A stretch of DNA of 64,000 nucleotides from Paucisalibacillus globulus DSM 18846 (GCF_000482485.1 NZ_AXVK01000021.1:62001-126000), one strand, 5' to 3'; positions 1 to 7,915 are shown, counted from the first letter of the stretch. Notes: generated from the letters alone by a model not told the origin. Numbers and translations are program-made.

Positions 1-206
1 GTTAATCGTATACCTGGATAGATTCTTCTAAATAAAAAGATAAATGAAAAGGTTGAGGACCATGCAGCAATGACTTGTAAAGTAAATATTATACTTTCAG
101 GTGCTCCTAATAACATACTTAAACCAATAGCTAGAAAAAGTACAAAAAATATAATATAAGACAAAACAACAAAACGTTTAAGTGGTTTTTTTAGTACTTG
201 CCTCAT
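1..206 (-). CDS. Partial membrane protein, CPBP-protease-like N-terminus
   Basis: The reverse strand has an ATG at 206-204 preceded by an AAGGGG ribosome site, and the frame stays open to the window edge, giving about 68 N-terminal residues. It starts with a short basic segment, then a hydrophobic helix (about residues 12-34) and a second one (about 41-58) followed by FRRIYPG. This layout resembles the first two helices of CPBP-family (Abi/CAAX-like) intramembrane proteins of Bacillaceae. The catalytic EExxxR and HxxxN motifs would lie beyond the edge, so the assignment rests on the N-terminal pattern only. Confidence 0.55.
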   Translation of the reverse strand, partial: MRQVLKKPLKRFVVLSYIIFFVLFLAIGLSMLLGAPESIIFTLQVIAAWSSTFSFIFLFRRIYPGIRL

Positions 207-347
207 CAAATAATTCGCCCCTTATCTATGATGGTTAAATTATATAATTAGTTGTTTTTCAATCATTCAGTCTAGGGGCTGAAACTATCTCAGTGATTAG
301 TTGGATTGTGTTTAAGACTAAAGTGGTAGTAGGTAAAGTCATCTTAT

Positions 348-373
348 GTTTAACACAATCTATTTTAGGTTAT
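348..373 (+). promoter_or_regulatory. Sigma-B-like promoter
   Basis: GTTTAA at 348-353 and GGTTAT at 368-373 are separated by 14 bases, close to the general-stress sigma-B consensus (GTTTAA, 12-15 bases, GGGTAT). It lies 44 bases before the next start codon. One mismatch in the -10 box keeps this a candidate. Confidence 0.5.
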
Positions 374-416
374 AGAATACTAGTTTGATAGATTAAAAAA
401 GGAGAAGATACCGTTC

Positions 417-1220
417 ATGGACATGAAAAAAGTGATTGCAAGGTTAGAAAGTGTATATCGGGAAAAACCTCACCGTGTGTTTAGTATGTACTTAAATACA
501 GATCCATCCAATCCAGAGCAGCAGGTGGGAGATTGGAAAATTCATTTGAAAAATGGATTGAATAATTTCGAGAGCTACCTGAATGCTGATGGTGATCAAG
601 AAGAGAAAAAGAATTTTAATAAAATCAATGAAAAAGTTCAACAGTATATTCAAGAAAATGAGTTAAACCTATCCAAGAGTATCGTCATTTTTGCTACTGC
701 CGATGAAGAAGTTTGGTTTGCTGAGCGCTTTCAGATGCCGGTGGAAACATGCTTTTACTGGCAAGAAACAGCAAAAGTGGATCAATTAAGTGAAATGTAT
801 CATCAGTTTCCAAAAACAGGGATCATCTTAATCCAAAAAGAAAGGATTAAAATAATTGACTCCGTACTTGGAAGTGTATCAAATACTAAACAATTTGCAT
901 TAGATCTTATAACAGAAAAATGGAAAGAACTATCGGGTCCACAGGATGAACTGGAAGCGGTAGAATTCAGTGGATACAATATGAGAACCGATAAGCTAGA
1001 ACAGCGTTTTGAAGCAAATCGTTCCCGCTTGTATAAAACCTTCGCATCGAAGCTAGACAAGCTAGCCAAAGACAAGCAGTGGGATTCTATCTATCTAGTT
1101 GGAGACAAAAAAGAAGCACAAGACCTAATGGCGAACATGAATAAACCCGTAACAGACATTGTTTGCAAAAATATGTTAGACCATGAAGAAACAAAAGTAA
1201 TTGATGTTGTTATGGCTTAA
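417..1220 (+). CDS. Bacterial aeRF1-type release-factor-like protein (VLRF1/baeRF family)
   Basis: A 267-residue soluble protein. The N-terminus (SMYLNTDPSNPEQQ, then GDWKIHLKNGL) and the middle (VIFATADEEVWFAERF, later GIILIQ) match my recollection of Bacillus proteins annotated as VLRF1-family aeRF1-type release factors, which relate to the archaeal/eukaryotic release-factor fold and are thought to act on stalled ribosomes. The C-terminal part keeps the YLVGDKKEA and ML-H-E patterns. No GGQ tripeptide is seen. The ATG has an AAAGGAGAAG ribosome site. It stands alone behind a sigma-B-like promoter, which suggests a stress role. The family call is from memory of sequence pattern, not a search. 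Confidence 0.6.
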   Translation: MDMKKVIARLESVYREKPHRVFSMYLNTDPSNPEQQVGDWKIHLKNGLNNFESYLNADGDQEEKKNFNKINEKVQQYIQENELNLSKSIVIFATADEEVWFAERFQMPVETCFYWQETAKVDQLSEMYHQFPKTGIILIQKERIKIIDSVLGSVSNTKQFALDLITEKWKELSGPQDELEAVEFSGYNMRTDKLEQRFEANRSRLYKTFASKLDKLAKDKQWDSIYLVGDKKEAQDLMANMNKPVTDIVCKNMLDHEETKVIDVVMA

Positions 1221-1221
1221 A

Positions 1222-1249
1222 ACCATGGGGATGGGTTCCTCGGCCTAAA
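1222..1249. repeat. Half-site of REP-like repeat family 1
   Basis: CCATGGGGATGGGTTCCTCGG resembles one arm of the family whose full palindromes lie at 12949-12998 and 34823-34866. No second arm is seen. It starts two bases after the stop codon of the preceding gene. Confidence 0.5.
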
Positions 1250-1351
1250 AACATTAAACATAAATTCTCATCAAATTCTAATCTTCCTCTCGTTGTTCTC
1301 TAATTCTTATTGGATATAGTAAAGATAACAAATTTGAGGGAGGAAATAGAA

Positions 1352-1912
1352 ATGAATAAGAAATTAATTACAGGTATTTTGACAGTTGGTTTATTATTAG
1401 GTGGTACAACAATTGCAGCAGCTAACATGAATGATAATGTAAATACGACGAAGAACGATGGAGCTAATGCAAAAACAGAGGTAGTAAAGAAGAAGGAAGG
1501 GCTAATCTCACCGGAAGAAGCGAGAGAGATTGCGCTATCTGAACATGATGGATATGTTGAAAGTATTGAGCTAGAAAGAGAACATGGGTATGTTTATTAT
1601 GAAGTCGATATTGAAAACCCTGATCTTGATGTATATATTGATGCATCTACAGGTGAAGTGTTACATGTAGATTGGGATGACGATGATGATCGTTTTGAAA
1701 ATAACAATAACCAGAACCTTGAAAACATCATGTCGGTAGAAGAGGCAAAGGGAATTGCTGTAGCTGAAGTTGGTGGAAAGGTTATTGAGATTGAGCTAGA
1801 TGAAGATGATGGTCGATATGAGTATGACTTAGAATTAAGGACAGATCGCGGCGAAGCAGAAATTACAATTGATGCGGTGACTGGAGAAGTATTAGAACTG
1901 GAAATAGATTAA
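1352..1912 (+). CDS. Secreted PepSY-domain protein
   Basis: A 186-residue protein with a typical signal peptide (MNKKLITGILTVGLL, then small residues to about residue 25, ANM). Two PepSY repeats follow, each with the pattern SPEEAREIAL or SVEEAKGIAV, an acidic strand region, and IDASTGEVL or IDAVTGEVLEL. PepSY domains often inhibit or chaperone proteases, or act at the cell surface. The ATG at 1352 was chosen because GAGGGAGG lies 8 bases upstream; an in-frame TTG at 1310 has no ribosome site. It is monocistronic with its own terminator. A decayed copy of its 3' end lies at 4748-4849. The two domains make a wall- or membrane-facing role plausible, but the target is unknown. Confidence 0.8.
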   Translation: MNKKLITGILTVGLLLGGTTIAAANMNDNVNTTKNDGANAKTEVVKKKEGLISPEEAREIALSEHDGYVESIELEREHGYVYYEVDIENPDLDVYIDASTGEVLHVDWDDDDDRFENNNNQNLENIMSVEEAKGIAVAEVGGKVIEIELDEDDGRYEYDLELRTDRGEAEITIDAVTGEVLELEID

Positions 1913-1920
1913 TAAGTGTA

Positions 1921-1955
1921 AAAGGTTCCGTTAGAGGTTTTGGCGGAACCTTTTT
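1921..1955 (+). terminator. Intrinsic terminator of the PepSY gene
   Basis: AAAGGTTCCG pairs with CGGAACCTTT and is followed by a T-run, 9 bases after the stop codon. A near copy is present at 4863-4899. Confidence 0.85.
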
Positions 1956-2035
1956 ATTGAACTTGTTATTAAAACGGTATTCCAATAATTTTGTAGTTAT
2001 GTTTTCGTAGAGAAATATTGCATATGGGATAAAAA

Positions 2036-2091
2036 AAGCACCCTTAACAGCATGGACAATTGTACTGTCACCGTGCAAAGATAGGGTGCTA
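2036..2091. terminator. Hairpin, probable terminator of the methyltransferase gene
   Basis: AGCACCCT (2037-2044) pairs with AGGGTGCT (2083-2090). The A-run on its left is a T-run when read on the reverse strand, so it can stop transcription from the reverse-strand methyltransferase gene 75 bases away. An inner pair GCATGG/CCGTGC extends the structure. Confidence 0.65.
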
Positions 2092-2164
2092 TTTTATTTG
2101 TTATTTGGTATTACAATTCTGACCCATATAAAAAATTAAGGATTTAATCATTTTATGCAGAAAA

Positions 2165-3079
2165 TTATTGCTTTACAGCGTGAATAAAATGAATAGTCTC
2201 GAATGCAGACAAATAATCCGTCCTATTCGTAAAGAAAAGCTCATTTATCATTGTGGGTGATAAATGCTCATAAATTAGTAACCCTGACTTTTCTATCATA
2301 TTCTCTACGTGATTATAAGCGAAACTCGATTTCATTGGTTCGCCACTTGCTGAAGCTAGTTTGACCATATTATCAACTCTATTAAACATTCCTTTTTCTT
2401 CAAAGAGATTTTCATCTGCGTAATCAAAAACAATAGAGCTACCTGCTGGGACGTTATCAAATAGATTACTAATCAAATTCGCATTTTCCTCTTTCGTTAA
2501 ATAATATGAAACCCCTAAAAGACTAAAGAATGTTTTTTTGTTACCCAACCCTACATCTACTAACTCTTGATGAGAAATCTTAGTAGTGAAATCTTTAGAT
2601 ACAAAATGAAGATTGTTCGGGAAAATAAGATTAGCCTCCGCTAGCTTTTTCTTTTTAAATTCTTGTGTAGCTGGATGATCAATTTCAAAAATATCTAAGC
2701 TGTTTGTTAAATCTGGGTATCGGAAACTAAACGTGTCTAATCCAGCTCCGAGTATGACGTACTGTTTTACTCCTAACTTAATTTCGTTAAGTAATACCTT
2801 TTCACAATAGGAAGAGCGTGCTAAAGATATTGGAGAAAGTTGTACTTGTGTGATCCATTTTAAAATTTCTTCTTGATCATCTTTAAATTCCTCCCCAATA
2901 TCTGGGTTGAAAAACTGAATACCATTAATCATATTCTTGCTGATGGCTGAAAACTCTTCTTCAGATATTAATTTGTTTGCAATAAAGTCATTAAAAATTA
3001 ATGGTTTGTCATATTTACTGTGATAAGCTCGACTGAAAGCCGAAACCAAGGAAGTTAAACTGGACTCGTTTTGTTTCAT
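2165..3079 (-). CDS. Class I SAM-dependent methyltransferase, LCMT/PPM1-like
   Basis: A 304-residue protein of the leucine carboxyl methyltransferase-like family (Pfam LCMT). Family marks visible are the N-terminal ALVSAFSRAYHSKYD-type segment, R-S-x-YCE before the SAM site, the glycine motif VILGAGLDTFSFR, and the acidic residue at the end of the second strand (IFEIDHPATQEFKK). Related proteins methylate diverse small molecules or carboxyl groups, so the substrate here is unknown. The ATG has an AAAATGGGAGG-type ribosome site. The gene has a strong sigma-A promoter and, between promoter and start, a terminator-like hairpin, so read-through is probably controlled. It is monocistronic. Confidence 0.85.
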   Translation of the reverse strand: MKQNESSLTSLVSAFSRAYHSKYDKPLIFNDFIANKLISEEEFSAISKNMINGIQFFNPDIGEEFKDDQEEILKWITQVQLSPISLARSSYCEKVLLNEIKLGVKQYVILGAGLDTFSFRYPDLTNSLDIFEIDHPATQEFKKKKLAEANLIFPNNLHFVSKDFTTKISHQELVDVGLGNKKTFFSLLGVSYYLTKEENANLISNLFDNVPAGSSIVFDYADENLFEEKGMFNRVDNMVKLASASGEPMKSSFAYNHVENMIEKSGLLIYEHLSPTMINELFFTNRTDYLSAFETIHFIHAVKQ

Positions 3080-3095
3080 ACCATTTTCCTCCCAT

Positions 3096-3124
3096 AAAAA
3101 AAGATTCCCCTGGCCAGGAGAATC
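3096..3124 (-). promoter_or_regulatory. Terminator-like attenuator in the methyltransferase leader
   Basis: On the reverse strand, GATTCTCCTGG is directly followed by CCAGGGGAATC and then seven T residues, which is an 11-bp stem plus U-run. It lies about 25 nt after the inferred transcription start and just before the ribosome site. An intrinsic terminator inside a leader usually means conditional attenuation. No obvious leader peptide or competing antiterminator is seen in the short leader. Confidence 0.65.
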
Positions 3125-3154
3125 TCATTATACACCACATTATATTAACTGTAA

Positions 3155-3183
3155 ATTATAGCATAAGTAAATTATTTTGTCAA
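3155..3183 (-). promoter_or_regulatory. Consensus sigma-A promoter
   Basis: On the reverse strand TTGACA (3183-3178) and TATAAT (3160-3155) are separated by exactly 17 bases, a perfect vegetative promoter pointing at the methyltransferase gene. Predicted start is near 3148. Confidence 0.85.
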
Positions 3184-3300
3184 GGTGTTTTTGGGATGTT
3201 ATATAAAAATTTACACAAAGTCCAATTCAATAAAAGGATTAAATTGAAGAAAACGGGAATGTACAGTGGCTATTTTTCCTTGATAACAATTATTATAATG

Positions 3301-3612
3301 CTAATTATATTCCGGGCGTAAATCTACTAATTTATTTTCACCTTTTCTAATGGCCTCTAAGACAACTTGCGCTTCATATCCTGTTGAAAAGTCGTATATT
3401 TTCGCAGGTTTATCATGAATTGCATCAATAATGTGTCTCATAATCCACGAATCTTTATTTGGACGATCTAAATCCAGTGGTTTCATTGGTTGCCCAGTTT
3501 TTCCAGCTAATAGAACCTTAAAATTTTTAAAAGATACGGTTCCATCTGTTCCGTATGCTGTTAAATTAATATTTTCCTCTCCAGCAATTCCAGTTAAGCC
3601 GTCAATGGTTTA
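3301..3612 (-). pseudogene. C-terminal fragment of a Gfo/Idh/MocA-type oxidoreductase
   Basis: The reverse-strand frame is open from about 3612 to the stop at 3301 and gives roughly 103 residues beginning TIDGLTGIAGEENINL. It contains the C-terminal signature region of Gfo/Idh/MocA oxidoreductases (AYGTDGTVSF, then a segment ending in IYDFSTGYEAQVVLEAIR and a short tail). An internal ATG at 3486 starts only the last 61 residues. The Rossmann half is missing and the sequence upstream belongs to an unrelated forward-strand unit, so the gene has been truncated by a rearrangement near 3612. Confidence 0.65.
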
Positions 3613-3627
3613 AGTATTTAGCTGACA

Positions 3628-3745
3628 GGGTGCAAGAGTTTAATAAGATGGTCCTCAAATGGGGTCGTCTTTTTCTATTTGGTGAATAATATATTTGGAA
3701 TATTGTGTTAGTATAGGGTGTAGAGTTATTAATGTATCAGCAGGT
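3628..3745 (+). repeat. Copy 1 of a duplicated terminator-plus-leader unit
   Basis: This segment and 4058-4175 share the order GGGTRCAAGAGTT, a hairpin ending in GATCGTCTT or GGTCGTCTT with a T-run, an AT-rich part with ATATTRTGTTAGTA, and TGTAGAGTTATT. Each copy precedes a small membrane-protein gene, so the two genes appear to come from a tandem duplication. Confidence 0.55.
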
Positions 3746-3840
3746 TAGTGGAAGAAGAAGTAATTGAAAATTGAAACGTAATAGAAACCTTATTCATAAA
3801 TAAAATATTAACCCAATTAATTTTTTGGAGGGGAGAAATA

Positions 3841-4035
3841 GTGAAAAAAACTTTAAAAATTAGTGTAGGGTATATTGTTTGAGTTTTTATAGCAATAGTT
3901 GCAATGAGTTTATGGAGAAACGAAGAAATAGATTGGCAACTTTTGCTTGGTGTTATTGCAGGAGGCTTCATAGGAATACTGATTGTATCAGGAATAACGA
4001 CGTATATTAAAAGAGAGGATAAAACCGGTGAATAG
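3841..4035 (+). pseudogene. Small membrane protein with an in-frame stop
   Basis: A GTG at 3841 follows a GGAGGGGAG ribosome site 5 bases upstream. The frame would encode 64 residues with two hydrophobic segments (VKKTLKISVGYIV, then VFIAIVAMSLW, and later LLLGVIAGGFIGILIVSG) and a basic tail. A TGA at 3880-3882 interrupts codon 14, where a TGG (Trp) would fit the membrane segment. Everything else about the gene is intact, so one substitution probably killed it recently. No family was recognised. Confidence 0.6.
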
Positions 4036-4057
4036 GAATTGCTTCAATTTTAGTAAT

Positions 4058-4175
4058 GGGTACAAGAGTTAAACAAGGCGGTAGTCAGCTGGATCGTCTT
4101 GTTTTGTTTATTTGCAAAAATACTTGTAATATTATGTTAGTAACAAGCTGTAGAGTTATTGAATTAACAGAGTAG
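4058..4175 (+). repeat. Copy 2 of the duplicated terminator-plus-leader unit
   Basis: Diverged second copy of 3628-3745. It includes a hairpin with arms CAAGGCGG and TCGTCTTG followed by TTTTG, which would end transcription of the small membrane gene at 3841, and then the leader of the M50-like gene. Confidence 0.55.
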
Positions 4176-4222
4176 GAGAGTTAAAGATAGGTAATAAAAG
4201 AAAAATAATAAAGGAGTAAGGC

Positions 4223-4690
4223 ATGATATTATTTCTACTTTTTTATATTTTGGTTATCCCAATTTCTGTCTTATTACATGAAATTGGACATGGTTTAGGT
4301 GTTGTCTGGACTTCAAAATCTAATGCTCATGTATTTTTGGGAAATAGAAATAAGGAAAATAAAGAAAGTTTCAGATTAGGAAGACTTCATTTTCATATCT
4401 ATTGGTCTTTTATTGGTTTCGTTTGTTGGGAAGGAAAACTAACTAAACGACAGAGAGCTGTTGCGTTGGCAGGTGGACCGATAATGTCATTATTACTTAT
4501 GGTTATTCTCGGAGTTGTAGCTTTGTTGGTAACTCAAGGAGATTTGCGTTCATTTCTTTGGAGTGCGACAATATTTAATTTACTGCAGTTCCTTGTAACA
4601 ATCATTCCTATAACCTATCCCCGTTGGATGGGGGCATACTACGGTCATCCCTCAGATGGTCTGCAATTGCTAAGACTGTTGAGAAGATAA
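4223..4690 (+). CDS. Small M50-like (site-2-protease-type) membrane metallopeptidase
   Basis: A 155-residue membrane protein. HEIGHG at residues 19-24 sits in the first hydrophobic segment and supplies the HExxH zinc ligands of peptidase family M50. Later come a helix with AGGPIMSLLLMV (about 87-105), a third at about 115-135, and PSDGLQ near 143-148, which may stand in for the second metal-binding motif (normally LDG). The protein is shorter than classic site-2 proteases and has no PDZ domain. The ATG follows AAGGAG. Upstream lies the duplicated leader unit, downstream a decayed PepSY fragment. The substrate is unknown; related small forms often act on membrane-bound regulators or peptides. 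Confidence 0.7.
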   Translation: MILFLLFYILVIPISVLLHEIGHGLGVVWTSKSNAHVFLGNRNKENKESFRLGRLHFHIYWSFIGFVCWEGKLTKRQRAVALAGGPIMSLLLMVILGVVALLVTQGDLRSFLWSATIFNLLQFLVTIIPITYPRWMGAYYGHPSDGLQLLRLLRR

Positions 4691-4702
4691 AGATTGTCAG
4701 TC

Positions 4703-4736
4703 ACCTTACAAGGCTAGAGGACAGGTACCTCGGCTA
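4703..4736. repeat. REP family 1 half-site
   Basis: GAGGACAGGTACCTCGGC matches one arm of the family 1 palindrome (compare 14889-14960). It lies directly before the decayed PepSY fragment at 4748. Confidence 0.5.
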
Positions 4737-4747
4737 AAATGGTTTTC

Positions 4748-4849
4748 GAAGCAGAGCTACTTGAAGATATGGGAGATAGAAGTATGAATTAACGCGTAGT
4801 AGGAGTAATGATTGAAGCTTACTCTGAAGAAATATTAGAAATGAAATAG
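4748..4849 (+). pseudogene. Remnant of the 3' end of a second PepSY gene
   Basis: Read in frame from 4748, this encodes EAELLEDMGDRSMN, a stop (4790), then RVVGVMIEAYSEEILEMK and a stop at 4847. That lines up with the last residues of the protein at 1352-1912 (ELDEDDGRYEYD and ITIDAVTGEVLELEID). The following terminator (4863-4899) is also a near copy of the one at 1921-1955. Only the tail of the gene survives, cut at a REP half-site. Confidence 0.6.
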
Positions 4850-4862
4850 ACTAATACGTAAA

Positions 4863-4899
4863 CAAAGGTTTCGTCAGTGGATGTGGCGGAACCTTTTTA
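4863..4899 (+). terminator. Orphan terminator copied from the PepSY gene
   Basis: AAAGGTTTCG...GGCGGAACCTTTTT is a diverged copy of 1921-1955. It now ends only the decayed remnant. Confidence 0.7.
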
Positions 4900-5052
4900 T
4901 TGTTCTTCTTAATTGGTACCCCAATTCTAATTATATGAAAATTGAGGATTAATATCGTTATTTTATGTTAAAATTTAGATTGAAGATTATGAACATTAAG
5001 TCCTCCTATTAAACTGGTAGGGTAAATTAATAAATGATTAGGAGTCGTCAAA

Positions 5053-5631
5053 ATGATGGAACATAAAAACTTCCCGGATTTAGAAACAGATAGGTTGCTA
5101 TTGCGAAATGTAAATAATGGGGATGTTGATTTTATTTATAGGCATTTTAGTGACGTAAGGGTATGTGAATTTTTATATGATGAAGAATTGTTTGTAAGTA
5201 GAAATGATGCAATAGAGTTTGTTGTATGGAATACAGATCCAGAAGAAAAGGGATACAATCGGTGGGTAATTGTTAAAAAGGGTGCTAATCAAGAACGAAT
5301 TGGAACTTGTGGATATGATAATTGGGACAGAATGAACAATATTGCAGAAATAGGTTATGATTTATGGCACGAATATTGGGGACAAGGTTACATGAAGGAG
5401 GCATTAATTAGCGCAATTGAAAGTGGATTTAATCATATGAAATTAAATAGAATCAACGCATATGTTGCATTAGATAATGTCAACTCTATGAAGTTATTAG
5501 AAAAACTTGGATTTATAAATGAAGGAGTATATAGAGATAAGCATTTATTTAGGGGTAAATATTATGATCATTATTCCTTTTCTATATTAAAAAGGGATTG
5601 GTACGGATATTTAAGGGGGAAATTAGATTGA
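5053..5631 (+). CDS. GNAT N-acetyltransferase, RimJ/RimL type
   Basis: A 192-residue acetyltransferase. The N-terminal LETDRLLLRNV segment is the RimJ/RimL signature start. The acetyl-CoA binding region is AEIGYDLWHEYWGQGYMKEAL (about 101-121), with Q/RxxGxG/A appearing as WGQGYM, followed by GFNHMKLNRINAYV and NVNSMKLLEKLGF, all standard positions. Members acetylate protein N-termini, antibiotics or small metabolites; the substrate cannot be told here. The start has AGGAG about 8 bases upstream, and ATG codons at 5053 and 5056 are both possible. The stop overlaps the next gene's TTG start, so the two are translated together. Confidence 0.85.
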   Translation: MMEHKNFPDLETDRLLLRNVNNGDVDFIYRHFSDVRVCEFLYDEELFVSRNDAIEFVVWNTDPEEKGYNRWVIVKKGANQERIGTCGYDNWDRMNNIAEIGYDLWHEYWGQGYMKEALISAIESGFNHMKLNRINAYVALDNVNSMKLLEKLGFINEGVYRDKHLFRGKYYDHYSFSILKRDWYGYLRGKLD

Positions 5632-6041
5632 AAAATATAATACTATTTTTTTCAATACTAACAGTTCTTTTACTTACTTCGGGTTGTTTTAATGATGACC
5701 AAAAAATAACTGTTCAGAAACGAACTGGTGAAGAAAACATTTTTGAAGATTTTAGAGAAGTTACTCAAAAAAAACAGGTGGAAAAAGCGATTGATATTGT
5801 TAAAAATGCGGATTGGGAAAATACAAAAGTAGAAATGGCAGGCTATGCAGACTACCAATTTCAATTTCCAAGGAAGAATAGCTATGGAAACGAAGACAAA
5901 ATAGCATCCTATTTACTATGGATTAGCCCAAATGGTGAAAATCTAGAAATAGTTACGGACAGAGGTAATTATGTGAAATTAACAAAGCAAGATTCGGCAG
6001 ACCTTTTTGACATTTTAACTGGGGAAACATTAATGAAATAA
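5628..6041 (+). CDS. Small lipoprotein of unknown function
   Basis: Start chosen at TTG 5628, since AAGGGGG lies 8 bases upstream and the product then begins with a clean lipoprotein signal (KNIILFFSILTVLLLTSGC) with lipobox LTSGC; it overlaps the stop of the acetyltransferase by TTGA. The mature part, about 115 residues, is charged and contains KAIDIVKNADWENTKVEMA and a central YLLWISPNGENLEIVT. This looks like small Bacillaceae lipoproteins with a YbbR- or immunity-like beta fold, but I do not recognise the family. Anchored on the outer face of the membrane. Confidence 0.7.
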   Translation: MKNIILFFSILTVLLLTSGCFNDDQKITVQKRTGEENIFEDFREVTQKKQVEKAIDIVKNADWENTKVEMAGYADYQFQFPRKNSYGNEDKIASYLLWISPNGENLEIVTDRGNYVKLTKQDSADLFDILTGETLMK

Positions 6042-6116
6042 TTGCATACTTTTAACTCCCAAAATACGCGGGTGCTATCAAAAAGAAATTGAGCTAATTC
6101 GAAAGGATGTAAAGTT

Positions 6117-6824
6117 ATGAGACAAATAATTGCCCTAGGTGGTGGAGGATTCTCTATGGAACCCGATAATCCTTTGCTAGATAGATATATTCTTAATCAG
6201 TCCATAAAAAAACTCCCAAAGGTTTGTTTTATTCCTACTGCAAGCGGTGACTCAGATAATTACATTCATAGATATTATAAGTTCTTTGAACAAGAGAATT
6301 GTCTGCCTTCCCACCTATCATTATTCAAACCACCAACAAGGGATTTAGAGGGCTTCATATTAGAAAAAGATATTATTTATGTTGGTGGTGGAAACACCAG
6401 GAATTTACTAGTCTTATGGAAAGAATGGGGATTAGATACTATTTTAAAGAAGGCTTGGGAGAGTGGAATAGTATTGGTTGGTATAAGTGCAGGTGCAATT
6501 TTTTGGTTTGAAGAAGGAGTTACTGACTCATATGGTGACAGGTTGGAACCATTAACATGTTTGGGTTTGCTAAAAGGTAGTAATTGTCCTCACTACGATG
6601 GGGAAGTAAATCGAAGACCGTCATACCAAGAACTTATAGCCAAAGGTAAAATTAAGTCTGGTATTGCGACTGATGATGGGATAGCACTTCATTTTATTGA
6701 TCAGGAATTAAGAGAAGTCATTAGTTCAAGACCTGATGCGATGGCTTATAAAGTATATTTTGATAATATTAAATTAGAATATATGCACCTTAACCTTCAA
6801 TCAAATAAAGATAGCTTTAAGTAA
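6117..6824 (+). CDS. Peptidase E-like serine peptidase (family S51)
   Basis: A 235-residue cytoplasmic peptidase related to dipeptidase E. Visible family marks are the N-terminal GGGGFSME, the IPTASGDS segment, YVGGGNT (about 88-94), and GISAGA with the nucleophile Ser124. PHYDGEVNR follows, which supplies a family-typical histidine. S51 enzymes cleave Asp-X dipeptides; Bacillus members are often named YgaJ-like. Length is normal. ATG with AAAGGATG about 7 bases upstream. It is followed by a separate small gene after 49 bases. Confidence 0.85.
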   Translation: MRQIIALGGGGFSMEPDNPLLDRYILNQSIKKLPKVCFIPTASGDSDNYIHRYYKFFEQENCLPSHLSLFKPPTRDLEGFILEKDIIYVGGGNTRNLLVLWKEWGLDTILKKAWESGIVLVGISAGAIFWFEEGVTDSYGDRLEPLTCLGLLKGSNCPHYDGEVNRRPSYQELIAKGKIKSGIATDDGIALHFIDQELREVISSRPDAMAYKVYFDNIKLEYMHLNLQSNKDSFK

Positions 6825-6873
6825 CAAAAATTATTATAATAAGAGAAAGACGAACAAAAAGGAGACAAATCCC

Positions 6874-7047
6874 ATGTCTGAGAAAAAGAAGCTTAGTACA
6901 AGAGAAATTGTACAACAGCAGCTAGAACGCAAAAAACAAGCGCAAGCAAACAATACAAACCAAGTGCATGGCAAAGGTTCAGCAAAGCATATGCAAAGCC
7001 AACTTGCGAAGAAACCGAGTATGACACGCCGTAAAATGGGAAGTTAA
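6874..7047 (+). CDS. Small basic protein, unknown function
   Basis: A 57-residue protein (MSEKKKLSTREIVQQQLERK, then a Gln/Asn/Lys-rich middle and KPSMTRRKMGS at the end). It has a strong AAAGGAGAC ribosome site and a following terminator, so it is very likely expressed. Predicted helical and hydrophilic with no membrane segment. Similar short proteins are conserved in Bacillaceae without a known role. It lies 49 bases after peptidase E and may be cotranscribed with it. Confidence 0.65.
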   Translation: MSEKKKLSTREIVQQQLERKKQAQANNTNQVHGKGSAKHMQSQLAKKPSMTRRKMGS

Positions 7048-7107
7048 TAATTATAAAGCTTAATATTACTATGGGTTCGGTTGACCGGGAAAAAACTTAA
7101 AATAACA

Positions 7108-7157
7108 ACAAAAATGGAGACACCAATTTGTATATGAATTGATGTCTCCATTTTTGT
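7108..7157 (+). terminator. Intrinsic terminator
   Basis: AAAAATGGAGACACCAATT pairs with AATTGATGTCTCCATTTTT around a short loop, with one bulge. A and T runs on both sides make it functional in either direction. Confidence 0.85.
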
Positions 7158-7370
7158 AGAACCCTATGTTAAATTGGTTGTGTATGGGATATCCACTGAT
7201 TGACAAAACAAGTAACAACAACCGGCAGCTTGAACTTTGTATGATTAAAGTTAAAGTGCATTACGTATATTGAATAATAAATACTAAATTAATTGATTTC
7301 ATTTTACTTAACTTCCGCAAACGGGCTATTTTGAGGGGGAAAATAAACCTATATGAAATGGGGGCATAAA

Positions 7371-7793
7371 GTGAAGCGGCTAACTGGTAGTGTGGTTGTA
7401 ATAATTTGTTTAATTGTTATAAACGGGTGTAGTGGAGATGCGGGGAATGAGATATTTAAAATTTCCGATGGAGATCCCGTTGTTTTGACTCACGATTTAG
7501 AATACGGGATGGAAGAAGAGCTTAAAGGTGTTCTAGAATATGATAATGAAACGAAATGCTTGTATATTAAGAGCACCATCAAAGATGATTTGAATGATAG
7601 TAATGTACCTATTTGGCCAAAGGGTACTACTTCCTATTCAGAAAATGATTTACATGGTGTTAACATTCCAGACCATGGAATCTTCCTCGAAGGAGATACT
7701 GTAGAAGGCGGTGGTGGTGGAGTGGATGTTTCGAATTTAGAAAGTGACTGTCTGGAAGAAGGGATAACTTTTGCAATTACAAGCATCAAATAA
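7371..7793 (+). CDS. Lipoprotein, unknown function
   Basis: Start chosen at GTG 7371: GGGGG lies 6 bases upstream and the signal peptide becomes KRLTGSVVVIICLIVINGC with lipobox VINGC. An upstream ATG at 7353 is 13 bases from another G-run and is the alternative. The mature domain (about 120 residues) contains LEYDNETKCLYIKSTI and a C-terminal GDTVEGGGGGVDVSNLE glycine stretch, followed by ITFAITSIK, suggesting a compact beta fold. I recognise no named family. It is monocistronic with a terminator at 7916. Confidence 0.65.
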   Translation: MKRLTGSVVVIICLIVINGCSGDAGNEIFKISDGDPVVLTHDLEYGMEEELKGVLEYDNETKCLYIKSTIKDDLNDSNVPIWPKGTTSYSENDLHGVNIPDHGIFLEGDTVEGGGGGVDVSNLESDCLEEGITFAITSIK

Positions 7794-7915
7794 AAGGCAT
7801 AGTTCCAGAGCCAGGTGGCGTTAGTTTAACAAGGCATACGTATACCTTCCGCAAACGGACGTGATTGTTGAAGAATAAAGGGCTAGTTCCTCGGTGAAGA
7901 TGGAGGGGGAACAAG

